The position numbers were made by a program, and so were the translations under genes. Below, one piece after another: positions 22,645-34,995 of a stretch of DNA of 64,000 nucleotides; position 1 is the first letter of the stretch; each line of letters begins with the position of its first letter. This DNA comes from Glebionis coronaria. Lineage: Eukaryota > Streptophyta > Magnoliopsida > Asterales > Asteraceae. The notes under the pieces are model-generated. The model saw only the letters and a program-made list of their open reading frames with translations, ran no database searches and was not told the origin of the DNA. Location of the stretch: the NCBI GenBank assembly GCA_025667525.1, contig JANFOE010000050.1, positions 496,001-560,000 of the forward strand. The letters run 5' to 3'.

Positions 22645-23060
22645 CTATTTGGATGATTTTGCCTTGCCTTTTTCCATGCAAAAGAAACAAGCAAATGCAA
22701 CGATGGAAAAAGCAGAAAAGCAAACAGATGCAATATCAAGTGACGCGCTGCGACATGTGATTGCTTGAATCTTAAACAGATTTTCAGTTTTCGCAGTATT
22801 TGTGTTCTGACCATAAGCTATCTCGGTTTTTTGTTCGTTGAGTACATAAGCCCTTACAAAATATGTTCCACAGGTACATCTTTCTCAATAGTCCATGTAA
22901 CTGTGTTGTTTGAAGCATTGTATGGCCTGGAAATGATAGTATGTCCGCAAGTTTTGTCCTTTTTCAAAATATCCTTTGTTTGCCTCCACTTTCGGTCCTT
23001 TTGACTAATATGTGCAAAGCAAAGTTTTACTTTAACGTTCTTGTAGATGATGTCGCAAAC
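22645..23060 (-). pseudogene. Truncated NAR2/NRT3-like nitrate transporter accessory protein
   Basis: Minus-strand reading gives peptides of the NAR2 (NRT3) family: NVKVKLCFAHISQKDRKW, then KKDKTC, PYNASNNTVTWTIEKDVP, a one-base loss near 22860 that shifts frame, then VRAYVLNEQKTEIAYGQNT, a C-terminal membrane helix (SVCFSAFSIVAFACFFC) and a basic tail EKGKAKSSK before TAG at 22645-22647. NAR2 proteins are plasma-membrane partners of NRT2 high-affinity nitrate transporters. The N-terminal part with the signal peptide is missing: homology stops at 23060, where a minisatellite begins, and element A starts 330 bp further on. With 5' loss and a frameshift this is a pseudogene or fragment. Identification is from family motifs remembered, not a search. 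Confidence 0.75.
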
Positions 23061-23063
23061 TAA

Positions 23064-23180
23064 TGGTTCCCTCTGTTTTTTTCGTTCCCCCTGTTTTTGT
23101 CGTTCCCCTTGTTTTTGTCGTTCCCCCTGTTACAGATTCATTCCCCCTGTTTGGGTTTGTGGTTCCCCTGTTTTTGTTAT
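23064..23180. repeat. TTCCCCCTG minisatellite
   Basis: About six imperfect units of the type CGTTCCCCCTGTTTTTGT, period about 18 bp, directly abutting the truncated end of the NAR2-like homology. Confidence 0.75.
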
Positions 23181-23392
23181 CATAGGGTGGGAAGAAAATT
23201 TTAGAAATTTCGTATATTGTTAAGATATAAAATCAACATACAACAACAGACTTTCTATTGAAAACTTTTGGGATAGGCAAGTGTGATCCAGTTTCCTTTG
23301 TATCTGTAAATGAATAATAGTATCCGTATATCCTTAATAACATAGTCTCTATAAATGAATCATAGCATCCTTAAATAAAAATGAATAACGAA

Positions 23393-26300
23393 TGATGAGA
23401 CTGCTTTTATACATAGTCTCATCGTCCAAATTGGGCTTAAAATGCATTAAATATCATTAAAAATACCAAATAAATGCTTGTGTTTGTTGCTTGTGTATTT
23501 TAGGTACGGGTATTGAGAAAATGACAAAAGATCACAAGAATCAATCAGAAACGAACACGGGAAACAAAGCCGCACAAAGAACCGGACCCGAATCATGAAT
23601 TTCTAATGAAGCCCTTGAAGATTTGAAGATTGTCAAGAATAGTCCCTCAACTTTTGAAGACTTGTCACTTTAGACCCTTGTAAACCTCAATTATTACAAG
23701 TTTGGTCCTAAAGTTTCAAGACATGACATTATTAGCCCTTGAAGAATGCAAATATTGCATGAATAGTCCTTATTCAAAGTTTGGAATTATATTAGGCCAA
23801 ATTCAGCAAATTGTCCAAACTTATTATAAAGGGGAAAAGATTTATAAGCGGTTTATAACAAAGTAGCTAGAGAAAGGGAGTAGAGGGGTCATTTCTGACC
23901 AGACACCAAACTTCACCCCACCAATCATCCACCTCCACGTCACCCACTACCACCCAGCAACCAATCCCATCCTCCCAACCTTCCACGTTACACCCCACTC
24001 ACTTATTTAACTGATTATTCAGTTAAATAATCCCTTCCCTCCATAACAAGTATTTAAATTAATCTTCCCCAAAAACGGATCTAATCCCCCTTAATCACCC
24101 TCATAAACCCTAGAAATCCCCAGGACAAATTAAACTCAAAACAAAGGGGTTATGTTTATACCTTTCCAGATCATTAATTAACCACCCACTAAACCCATCC
24201 CACACCAAAACCATGATCCCAACACACCCATGTGTTGGGTGGGACCCTCCCCTGCACCCATCACTTTCCCCCTTTTCCCCAAATGAAGACAAGATAAACG
24301 GCTCATGTGATTGCTTGTTCTCAAAGCACAAAGGGACAACCAAGATTGATCTAAGACAGCTTGCACATCACCATCTTCACAAGATGCCAATTTGACTGAA
24401 ATTTAAATTTGAAGACCAAGGGCAGATTGGGAATTCCCTTAGCTAGGGTTTAACAAGCATTGTAATATTTTATTCAGCTTTCTAGAATTTTCTTTTGTAT
24501 AGTATAAAATGAGACGACTTGTGTCTCATTTTCCTCTTGTTCTAGTTTTTTTACAAAGCCTTGTAATCTGTTTTTCTTAATGAAAGTTGGTTTTTTAGAA
24601 GAAAATATAATTCCTTTTCAGTTTTAGTTAAAATTTTATTGGCTTGTGTGAAAAACTGAGTTCAAAAAGGCATTTTCAAGTTTTAAAAATTCGTTTTCCA
24701 GTTTACCAAGAAGGTTCAAAGGCCACATAAGCTACTTACTTGGGCTCTTATATGACCATAGAACCTTGATATCTGGGAGATATCAAGATTTAGTGGGTAT
24801 AGTACTTGGGTAAGAAGCTTAGTGAGGTGAAAACCTTTTGTTATTTTGACCCATTTGTTTGTTCACACTTACTGTATCAAAAGCTACAAGCCAAAAGCTT
24901 GTAGCCTTTGATATTTGAAGCTTTTATTTGGTCTTGTGGTGTTGTGTGCAGGTATCAAGAAAGCAGCAAGCAAGATCCATTAATTCCCTTTGTTCTTTTT
25001 AAATGTTTGAAGACATTGTTTAGCCTTGGGTCCACTTGGATTCCATCAGCAGGCACCTCTACACTTCATTAAGCTCACACAAGTCCCCTAATCACACCCC
25101 TAGGAGGCATCAGCAGGTATCTGCTTGAACCATATGGTTTGGTTTATGAACTTTTTCATGTGAACTTATTTGGATTTTGTAAGTTGCTGGTTTATTGTGT
25201 GATATTTGTTTGTTTATGCTCAAATCTGATCTAGATGCATGTTAGAAGTAGTTGATATCAGTTTGGTTAAGTTTTATATACATTTGATTTGCAAAAATTT
25301 GTTTTCAGTAAGTTAAGGGTTGTTTGGGACTAGGGTTTAACTGAAATCGATGACACAATTTTGGCTTGAAAATTGCCTAAACATACTTGATTTATCTGTG
25401 GTAGTATATTTTCATCATTGGTTGGGACTTTGGTTAGGTTTCATGGTATTTGAATGTTCTTATTGTTGCTTAGACTTGATAAATTAAATATGCCTCCAAA
25501 TGCCTAGGTCTTTAGTGTAATTCTTCATTTGATCTTTTCACTTTGATAGGATTTGGGTTAAACTAGGATTGTGTTCAGTTTTTATGTGATTTGGATTGGC
25601 TTTATGCAAGTTTGAGTCTATTGAATCTCATCCAAGTGCCAACTGCATCAGCAAGATTGCCTATATGCTTATTCTGATTTTCAGTAACTTTGTTTGCCTT
25701 GTGTAATTGATTTTTGTGTGTTAACTTGGTTTGTTATTGCTCATTGTGACTCCCCACAACCCAACTGGTTGTGGGGGTGCCTTGTCTTGCCAAAACAGCC
25801 AACAAACCATCAAGATCTAGCCAAAAAAGGCTACCAATACCAAATTGACTTCTCTGGTCCATTAGAGAACGTCCTTTGATTTTGAGTTTTTCTAGTTTCA
25901 TCAGATATCGAATAACACTAGTTTTGGGTTTTGTTGTTACTGTAGCTAGATTTGATTAACTGGGTACGTTTTTTCATTTTCTAGGCTAAAATCTTGTTTG
26001 ATTTAATACATTTTTTTGTTTTTGGGTAGTGTAAGTTACTAGATTGAGTTTTTGCAAAAGAATAAAAAAAAGGGTTTTAACAAAAAGAGACTAGCCAGGA
26101 CTCGAACCTGCGCCATCTCTCCCACACACCAACGTGATAACCAGTTGCCCTAGGGTCTTTGACTGGTTATCACTTGGTTTATTTAATACTTAAGGAAGTT
26201 TAGGTTTTAGCTTATTTAAGCAAACAGCTTAGTAATAAGCTGATTTCAGCTTATTTGTTTTAGCTTTTTACTAGTTTGCACTTTTCCTTTGTTCTTTGTT

Positions 26301-27351
26301 AGGTTTAAGATTTTTTGGCATAAAAATATTATTTTTCACGTGTGTAGTTAATTTATTAGGATTATTTTAAGTTTTAATTTTAGAAAGTAAATAAAAAATT
26401 AGGAAAAAGTGTTTTAAAAATCTGGAAAAACAGTTTTTAAGTTTTTAATAGTATTTTTGAGGTTTACATCAATTAAAGTTTGCAAATTAACTTATTTTTG
26501 ACTTTATATAATTTTAGGGTTTTTTATCAACTTTAGAAATTAATATAGAATTAGTAAAAAAGTTTTGGAAACTTTGGCTTGCGTTTTTGTCTTAGTTATA
26601 TTTTTCTTGATTTTTGGTAATTGTTTAGAATTTTTTTATAAACTTTGGATTTTTAATATTATTTTATTATTATTTTATTATTAAAAAATAAAAGTTAGTT
26701 TTTTCTACTTTTTTTCATTTTTCCTAGTTCAAATACATAAAGTTAGGAGTTTTACAACTTTTAGAATATTTTTATTGTCCTTAGATTTATTTTTATAATT
26801 ATTTTAAGTTTAAATAGTTTTCAATTGTTTTAAAATAGTTTTTACTAATTTTGAAATTTTCAAAAACAGTTTTAAATTAAGTTAGGTTGTTTTAGAGGTT
26901 TACAAAGTGATAAAACTCATTTTGGGCTTTTTGATAATTAAATTGATTTTTAGGGCTTTAATTAGCATTAAAAATCATTATTTTACTAAATAAAAGGTTT
27001 GAGTGATTTTTGATTTTTTGTAAACCCTATTTACATTATTTAGGATTTATTGCAATTTTGAAATTTTTAGAGTAAATTTTTTAAATTTGGTGCTTTTACG
27101 GTTTTACGTGTACGACCTTTTCGTCTTAGTGTAATTCGTCATCGTATCCGTCATTCTCTTCTTATCCCCTTTCTATCTTTTCTCATCATAATCATATAAT
27201 CACATCACTAATCATTTCTCTACACAACACACTAGCCTCCTTGGGAAACGAACTTCTCATTGGTCATTAGTGCTTGGTTTTCCTAAACCGACACTTAATA
27301 CTTCCACTATTTTACGCTCTTTTCCTAAAGGGTAGTAAAAAGGCTACATCA
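23393..27351 (+). repeat. 5' LTR of element A (3.96 kb)
   Basis: Starts TGATGAGACT and ends CTACATCA, giving TGATG/CATCA termini, three bases before the primer site. The first 1029 bp are duplicated at 60552-61580 with scattered substitutions. TATA box TATAAAAT at 24503-24510. It includes GCTTATT/AATAAGC-type motifs near 26210-26280 and a tRNA-like insert at 26091-26170. Open frames in it (for example near 24110-24395) are not conserved coding sequence. The LTR is long for a plant gypsy element. Confidence 0.8.
26091..26170 (-). repeat. tRNA-like / SINE-like insert with pol III box B
   Basis: On the minus strand the stretch has a perfect box B (GGTTCGAGTCC, 26098-26108) and, about 35 bases before it, a box A-like GGCAACTGGTTATCAC. 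The box A part also forms a 12 bp perfect inverted repeat with its neighbour (GTGATAACCAGT/ACTGGTTATCAC). A full tRNA cloverleaf could not be drawn, so a tRNA-derived SINE head or pseudo-tRNA is more likely than a gene. Confidence 0.4.
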
Positions 27352-27354
27352 TTT

Positions 27355-27372
27355 TGGCGCCGTTGCTGGGGA
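27355..27372 (+). other. Primer-binding site of element A
   Basis: TGGCGCCGTTGCTGGGGA, three bases after the LTR end, matches the tRNA-Asp-type primer site usual in Athila elements with one change from the common form. Confidence 0.8.
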
Positions 27373-28069
27373 GGCGTGTTGTGTTTTGATTTGAACAATT
27401 GTTGTTTTTATATAGCCATAATAGCTAATTGTATTAGTAGCACTCTACTAATACGTATTATCGGTTTTTCGTTTTTTGTGTGAATACTATTACTATATTG
27501 TATACGTAGAACAATAAATACACAAGTACTCCAAAAGTGAGAAATCACAACCTTGACTTGGGAGGTCATTACCCAATCATTGTATTCGAATCTCAAACCA
27601 AAGAAAAAGGCAAAAATAGATAAATACTTTTGTGAAACTCGATTTTGAAAAATACAAACTATAAGGTGGGTATAAAGCGGATATAATAAAATATATCCTA
27701 AGGAAAAAGGCTCTTAAGTGCTTCGCACCGCCTCGTTTCCCCGCTTGCTTGTGAGTATTTGATTTTGAGAGCTAATCGAGGGTTTTGCCGCCCAAAGTAT
27801 TATTAAGTATCATATATACTTTCTTGGTTTTATTTGATTAAACCCTCTTGAACATTTTGGTGTTCCACCAAGGTTCTAAAGTCATCGAAGGCGTTCACTT
27901 CACGTGATCGTTTTCATTCCTTGAGGCTTCTTTAATCAAGAGATTTGATTAATGAGGAGATTTGTAAATTTTTGTCTATTTAATACAATTCCAAAATCCA
28001 AAAAAAAAGTAAAAACAATCAAAAATCCAAAAAAATTGAAAAAGTTAAAAACACCAAAAAGAATCTTCT
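27373..28069 (+). other. 5' leader of element A
   Basis: Non-coding leader between primer site and gag. It parallels the B leader (55339-56054, minus strand), including a block near GCGCTTCG/GGCGGCAAAACCCTCGA type sequence (27720-27795). No gene. Confidence 0.5.
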
Positions 28070-29707
28070 TTGCTCATACCCACGTTGTACGTGACGTTTA
28101 TGCAAACTCGTAATCAAGCAAGACGTGCACGTAAACGTAGAAACCGAAAGGAGTCAACAACTACTCCTAATCTTTCTAGTGAAGAGACTCCAAGTGAGGA
28201 ACCTATTGTAGAACAAGGAGCTATCATGGCTAATCGTACTATGATGGAGTTGCTTCAAGCACCCACCGAGGGTTTTGGAGAGGCCATTGTGATTCCCGCC
28301 ATCCTTGCGGAGAACTTCGAGATCAAGACGGGTTTAATGTCTATGCTTCAAGCCAACAAGTTTCGCGGACACGAAAAAGACAACCCACATTATCACATTA
28401 GGCAATTTAATCGTCTCACCACGACAAGCAAGTTTAAGGATGTACCACACGATGCCATTAAGATGATGTTGTTTCCATACTCGTTAGATGGACCCGCCAA
28501 GATATGACTCGAGAAAGAACCTCCAAATTCGATTTTGACATGGGGTGATCTCGTTTCTAAGTTTGTGAATTAATTTTTTCCACCATCTAAAACAACACAT
28601 TTGAAAAACGAGATTTCACGATTTACTCAAAGGTCTAATGAAAGTTTTTCAATGGCTTGGGAAAGGTTTAAAGAAATGTTACATGAATGTCCACACCATG
28701 ATTTTTCCGAATTGCATCAAATTGAAACTTTTTATAATGGGCTTAATGATCATGAACGAGATTACTTAAATGCCGCCGCGGGTGGTAATTTTTTATGAAA
28801 AACGACCAATGAGGCTTTGAAAATCATTGAGAATAGGTCTAAAGTTTATAGCCCTCGTAACACACCGAGTGTTGCCACTATGGGTTCATCGTCGTCTCGT
28901 AACATGAGTGCCTTGCAAGATGAAGCAAATGAGGAGAATCGGTTTTTCGATAGGTTTTCGACTCTTATGACTCATTGGAAAGCACAAGATGCTTTGAATT
29001 CCGCATCGGTTAAGGCGGTTTCCAAGAGTTGTATTTCGTGTGGTGGAGCTCATGACTTTTCCGAGTGCATTACCGCGGATGGTAACACTTCGAATGCTTA
29101 TGTAGCCACGGGAACTTATAACCAAAACGGTCAAGGTTCCCGCCAAAATCAAGCTCCACAAAATCAAAATGCTAACAACTATCGAAACAACAATCAAAGT
29201 GGTGCTTATCAAGGAAATCAACGTAACTACAACAAGGGTAATTATCAAAGTGGAAATGGGCAAATTTCAAACCAAAACCAAAACCGTGATTTTCAAACTA
29301 CCACACAAGGTTTTCAAAATGATCACACCAAAAATCTTCAAGGAGAATTTTTGAATTATGCTAAGGCAAACGATGCTAAGTTTGATAATATGCAACGTGA
29401 AATGGTTAGCTTAAGATCCGAGTTGAAAAACGAGCTTAAAAACGAACTTGCTAATGAACTTAAGACTCATGCTAATAAAATGGAAGGGAATGTTCAACGT
29501 CTCCAACAAAATCAACAAAAAATGGAGCAAGGTCAACATGAGATTAAGCAAGAATTGTTAAAAGCGGATGCTAGGCAATCTAAGTTTGAAGACCGAATGG
29601 GAAAAATGTTTGAAGCTATCATGTGTAAACCTTCTTCTTCGGGTGGTCTTCCTAGTGATACCATCTTAAACCCGAAAAGGAGAATTGAAGGTTATTACTA
29701 CTCGTAG
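28070..29707 (+). pseudogene. Element A gag
   Basis: Gag in one frame, probably starting at Met 28100 (MQTRNQARRARKR), as in B. The retrotransposon gag domain spans about 28350-28760 (FPYSLDGPAKI ... AWERFKEMLHECPHHDF). A zinc knuckle CISCGGAHDFSEC (CX2CX3HX4C, about 29029-29070) and an Asn/Gln-rich region follow, then a coiled coil. Nonsense codons at 28505 (TGA), 28571 (TAA) and 28796 (TGA) and a one-base insertion near 29690 break it. Two TGA codons sit where B has Trp and Cys codons. Gag would form the particle and could in principle package the element. Confidence 0.8.
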
Positions 29708-29858
29708 TGGTAAAACTTTTAAAGAACCCATTTCTCGTCCAAGTACTTCTACGGAGAAGGAAAAAGAGAAAGAACCCGAGGTGGTGGTAGAAAAGGAGCA
29801 AATTCCAAGTCCATGAAGTACCGCTCAAACCACACCTACGGTTGAACCAATACCAATA

Positions 29859-31025
29859 GTGGAACCCGAGATTCCAAGGCCGTTGCCTATGCCCCAACCC
29901 ACACCACCCTTACCTTACCCTTCAAGACGAAATAAGGAAAGGGCACAAGAACAAAATAATTATCAATTTGAACTTTTTATGAAAATGTTTCGTGACTTGC
30001 ATTTTAATATAAGTTTTGCCGACGCCTTGGTCATGATGCCTCGATTTGCCGTAAACTTTAAAAGTATGTTGAATAACAAAGAGAAATTGCAAAAATCGTC
30101 TAGTTGTTCTTCGGTTTTTCTTAGCCGCATACCTCAAAAAGCCGGTGATCCCGGTAAATTTTTAATCCCATGTGCAATACAAGATATGGAGGAATGCTAC
30201 GCCTTGGCCGATCTTGGTGCTAGTATAAATTTGATGCCTCTTGAGATTTTTAAGTCGCTCAATCTTCCTATTTTCACTCCTTCAAGAATGTCAATCGAGA
30301 TGGCCGATCATTCTACGATTCTAGCTTGTGGAGTAGCCGAGGACGTCTTGGTGAAAGTTGGAAAGTTCTACTATCCCGTAGACTTTATCGTTGTTGACAT
30401 TCCCATCGATCCTAAAGTTCCTCTAATTTTAGGTCGATCATTTTTGGATACCTCGAGAGCACTTATCGATGTGCATGCTAGGAAAATCACTCTTCGTTTC
30501 AATGAGGAAGAACTCGTCATAAATGCAACTCAAAACTCTACACTTTCTCATGTGTATTCTATCACGTCTTTGAACAATGTTAATCCCATAAAAAACATTT
30601 GCAAAAGGATTTCAAAAAGAGTTTTAGGAGTTGATGATAAAAATGATTTTCCGTCCCCTCCGCCGGTGGAGGTTAAGAGTGTTAAGCCTACGTTTCCAAT
30701 CACGAATGATTCTTCGGATGATGAATATGTTGACCCCGATGGGGAAGTTTTCTTTGTTGACAAACGCTTTGAGAACTTACCACCACCAAAACCAAAACGA
30801 TTTTCAAATCTGAGAATTTTTAGTGTGACTAACATTGCTTTAGAAACACCAAATATTTTTGACATGATTAAGTCGGGTTTTCATAAGGAGAGTTTAAAAG
30901 ATGAAAAAGGGAAAGATTTTAAATTGGATTTAAAAGATTTTTCTACAATGCTAACTCCGTCATCACCTCGTGTTTTGAGTGCTACAAGCTCGTCTTCTCC
31001 TTTTGACGATGCTTTGTGTGAATAA
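29859..31025 (+). pseudogene. Element A protease and start of a novel C-terminal region
   Basis: 388 codons, entered after a frameshift from gag and a TGA near 29814. Residues 1-30 are the Pro-rich end of gag. A retropepsin-like protease runs from about 95 to 225, with the active-site DLGA at residue 118 (LADLGASINLMP) and the flap/end motif PLILGRSFLDTSRALIDV near 187-204. From about 225 to the end there is no similarity to RT; the stretch is rich in Pro, Phe, Asp and Lys. The stop codon TAA (31023-31025) is contributed by the first bases of the inserted element D. The frame resumes at 42283 behind D, because the duplicated pentamer restores it. Confidence 0.82.
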
Positions 31026-32706
31026 TACACGGCTTTTACCCCAAGTATAAAATCTTATCGTCCGATCTCTTCGAATTGACTATTGGTAGAAAGTGCGACT
31101 CAATTGTTCTTGGTGGAAGATTAAATGTGGTTTGGTTTGATTATCTAATTTTAGACTAAAAGCAAATAATTGTCGTTGAGTAAAGTAGAAACTTTAAAAA
31201 TTTAAAATAAAGTTTATTAAGAGAAACACTTAAAACATAAAACTTTGTAAAACTTGTAAAATTTTAAAACTTAAAGACATGATCTATCGGAATGTGAATA
31301 AAACAAGTCATCGGAATAATACAAGTGAATAACCATCGGAATATCAAAACACATTCTATCGCAATGTTGAAGGAATGTTGTCGCAATAAACCCAAAAAGG
31401 AATCCTGTCGCAATCCTGTCGCAATGTCCAATCGCAATATCAAAAGAAATCCAATCGCAATGTCAACAGCAATCCAATCGCAATGTCACTAAAATGAAGC
31501 CAATCGCAATATCACCAAAAATTATATTGTCGAAATGTCACCAAAATTAAACCCGTCGCAAAATGAATCGGAATAATAAACCCTAATGCGATGCACCAAT
31601 CGCAATGTGCATCGCAATAATAAACCCTTTTGCGATTCACAGATCGCAATATGTGTCTCAAATCCCGTCTCAATGGGGCTTTACTTTGCGATAAGAGTTA
31701 ATCCAAAATAAGCTAGGAAATAAGCTATTTTCAATAAGCTCAATCCAAGACTTAACTAACTCAATAATAAGCAGAACTAATAAGCATGAAATAAAGACTT
31801 TTAAACTTTAAATAAGCAAACTTTCTAAATCAAACTTTGAAAAAGATTAAAACTTTAAGAAAACTTTTAAAAAATAAATAAGCTAGCATACAAATAAGCC
31901 AATAAGCACAAAGATCTTAAAGCTTAAACCATATGAAAGCTATTAGATGAATAAAAAGATGAACTTTTTATTCACATAAACAAGAAAATCAATCACGGAT
32001 TATGAATAATTCAGATCAAAGGTGAATCAAAATCAAGAAATGTAGAAGGAGATTAAGGAACAAAAAGCTTAACTTGAACTTGATTAATGAAATCAAAATA
32101 CAAAAAGGTTTAAACTTGAAAGATTAAAAGAAAGAAAAGATGAAAACTTAGTGAGAGAAAGTTTGGAACTTTCTCTCTCTAAAAACTAGAAAGGAAAAGT
32201 GAAAAATGAAACTAGATACTAAAAACTAACTAACTCTCCTAATGTGTATTAGGAGGGTATTTATAGGGAAAATGGGAAGGTGTGCATGTGTTGCCTCTTC
32301 TTTTTTTCTTCTCGAATCGATTTAAATCCTTCGTCTTTCTCGACGTCGTCTCGGAATTTGTCGATGTATATTGATCTTGTCTTGTAATTTTCTTCTTCAA
32401 TTAGACTTGAGTTCTTCGACTTCACTAAACTTCCGTCTTTAGACTTTTTCTTCGATAAATCTTCAGAATAGGTCTTGGACATCCGTTCTCTAAGCACTCT
32501 TGACCTCTTGACTTCGTCTTTTCTCGTTTTTCTTCGATAAAAGCCCGTGAAAGCCCGTGTTTTCTTCCTTTTTCATCTTTTGGTCCTAAAACACAATAAA
32601 AACACAAACCACGCATAATTCCGAATTTTACGACATAAAATACACGTTTTGGTCATGTTATTATTGGAAATAAGTGGTAAAAGGATAAGTGTTTTCACAC
32701 TTATTA
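31023..32706 (-). repeat. 3' LTR of element D
   Basis: 1684 bp, nearly identical to 40595-42277 except for its first ~40 bases on the plus strand. TATA box (CTATAAATA on minus) at 32258-32266. A long palindrome GAGAGAAAGTT/AACTTTCTCTC lies at about 32153-32178, downstream of the TATA box. The array of CGCAAT motifs is at about 31330-31660. Confidence 0.85.
31330..31660 (-). repeat. CGCAAT motif array in the D 3' LTR
   Basis: About ten copies of CGCAAT (ATTGCG in element orientation), mostly within TCGCAAT, spaced 10-35 bases, with several mutated copies. The same array is at 40925-41250 in the 5' LTR. Confidence 0.7.
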
Positions 32707-34728
32707 AATCCCCTACACTTGACCATTGCAATGCCCTCATGCAATGCATTAATTTTAAAGCACGGTTTATATTTTCCATCATAAATAACCCATCTTGGCC
32801 TTTATTAAATACTAAACATTTAGGGAAGATAAAAAGATACAAATAAGTAAAGAAATCAAAGACTTACATTGGGTTTTGGCTGCCATGAACGTTTATCATC
32901 CTCAAGTTTCACGTTCCCCATACCAAGCTTAAAAACGAGATCATTGTTATTATAAGTTAGCAAACTAACACGAATTCATGTGGGCTAGTTATTCACTTAG
33001 ACTCCCTTATTCCTAGGTGTATCTCTTATATTTTATTTTTGTCTTGAATGATCACGAGGATGCATTGTTTGACTTATTTCGATAGTTATTTAGGCTGAAA
33101 ATAAAGTGAACGATTTAATCAATAGTTAGCTAAAGGACAAAATCTTTTAAAACTGCTTCTCGGGACCTCATAAAGTTCATATCTTGGCATAACTCGCTTC
33201 ACGATTTGAGACCTTTCTCGGACCGATATTTGGCAGCGACTTCATACTTCAAATCTTTGAGAGACGTTCTTGAAATTATGGTCTTCTCTTCATAATAGGA
33301 ATTTCTTCACTTGAAGTTTTAAGAGATTCTTCATCTTTGGACCACGACTTCTTCATTTTTCTCCAATCTTTATTTTGGACTTTAATATACAACGATCCGC
33401 CTCCTTTTAGGACTGGATATATTTATCCTCATACCTTGTTAGAGCCTTTTTGGATAGACTTCTCCATGATATTTTGGGTAGTATTTGCTTTTCGTCGTGT
33501 GTCTCGATCCTTCATATTGATTTTCGATAAATGATTCTTCACATCACTTTTGGATCTTTAGCAACAAACTGTAGCCCTCATGCCTTGTTAGGGCCTTTTC
33601 GGACTCGCCAATCTTCGCATCCCGCTTCAATAAGTTATGCCTTGGCTATGAACTCTAATTAATACCGAGCAACTTTTAAACGATCTTGGGCTAGAAGCTA
33701 AGTAACTTTTCAAATCGTACAACCTTATTTATTGCAGATAAATTTATTAACAAGCGATGGGAGAATAGGCTCATAATTAACTCACATAAATTCACGAAAG
33801 AATACCAAACTTATAATTGACTCTATCATCTCTCGTTCTCCACAATTTAAAATCTCAAGGAATGAGATTCGTGGATGCTTAGCCAATTAAATCAAAGTTT
33901 TGGGTTTTCGAGTCGCCTATAGGATCTTGCAACTTCTTAGACTTTTTCAAGTTTAGAATTCGCATTTTAAAGTTCCCTTGATAAACGACTCTCTAGGATC
34001 AATTATAGGAACTTGCGAAAAGTTCTTGTTCTTAACCCGTGAGAGTTAAGACTTTCGCGTTTTAAAGCTCCCTATATAAAAGCCTAGAAAAACTTGACTT
34101 AAACACGTTAAGGATACTAGCTAGAGTAAACTTAAATAAGTAAACTCGGGTTGAGTCAATATATTCACGACTTTGAAAAATTTAAAACCACTTTATTGAA
34201 ATTTTATTCTAGCAAGGAAAGAGAATAAACATAACAAAGGAAAATACAACTATACAACTAGGCCAAAATAGATTAAAATTTTTGAAAAATGTCAAAAAAT
34301 CAAACTTTCTGGTTAAAATGAGGGCAAATTCATGGAAAAGACCACTTACTTCGATAGAAGTCCCCCCTACACTTGGTATAAACATTGTCCTCAATGTTTA
34401 AGAATGTGGGAGTAAACTCCCCTACACTTAGGACATTGTGCACTTTGTTTAAATCTTGCTAAGGAAAGAACAACTAAAGTGATTTCAATGTGAACATATA
34501 AGATATAAAATATTGAATCACAAGAGTTTAGGATAGAACCGGGAAGATGGGAACACGGGATCACGGTTCGTCAAAAGTCATCGAAGTGTTCTTTGAAGCT
34601 TTAATCCCTGTAGAGAATAAGAAACAAGACAACAAACACATACGGGGCTCCCCCTACACTTATTATGAAAACAGTAAAGGATAGATCACGGGTTGCCTCC
34701 CGAGAAGCGCTTGTTTTTGTTCACCGAG
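32707..34728 (-). other. 3' UTR of element D
   Basis: Non-coding region between pol and the 3' LTR, with the terminal PPT (AGTGTAGGGG on minus) at 32707-32719. Blocks at 32930-33070 and 33169-33300 recur in elements E, B and partly A. No env-like ORF is present, unlike classical Athila. Confidence 0.65.
34361..34430 (-). other. PPT-hairpin-PPT cassette of element D
   Basis: In element orientation: AGTGTAGGGGAG, a GGGAG/CTCCC hairpin, the hairpin AAACATTG/CAATGTTT (34380-34399), then AGTGTAGGGGGGA. It lies about 300-370 bp downstream of the pol stop. A third AGTGTAGGGGGAG is at about 34648-34662. Confidence 0.7.
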
Positions 34729-34965
34729 TCACGAGCCTGACTTGACCCAAAACGAGTTCATGGGAAACGTGGTGAGGGATGGAATCATCTCATGAGAGAT
34801 GTCCTCACCAAAGTACAGCTTCAAACGCTGGCCATTCACCTTGAAATTGGGCCCATTTGGCTGAGAAAGCTCAATGGTGCCATATGGAAAGACTTTGGCG
34901 ACGGTGAATGGACCAGACCAGCGGCTCTTCAACTTGCCATAGAAGATCTTCAACCGAGAGTTCAA
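34729..34965 (-). pseudogene. Element D integrase C-terminus
   Basis: 78 codons that continue the integrase frame after TGA 34996-34998. [20 protein letters not shown] is the conserved C-terminal (GPF/Y-like) module of Ty3/gypsy integrases, which contributes to DNA binding. The natural pol stop is at 34729-34731. Confidence 0.8.
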
Positions 34966-34995
34966 AAGTAAGACGTGATCACCAACGTGGAACTC

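Noticed and set aside
24110..24395. Small frames on both strands in the A LTR, repeated at 61269-61549
   Set aside because: Same reason: LTR duplication, located in U3 upstream of the TATA box, mutually overlapping.
26091..26170. A functional tRNA gene
   Set aside because: Box A and box B are there, but no 7 bp acceptor stem or convincing anticodon arm could be paired.
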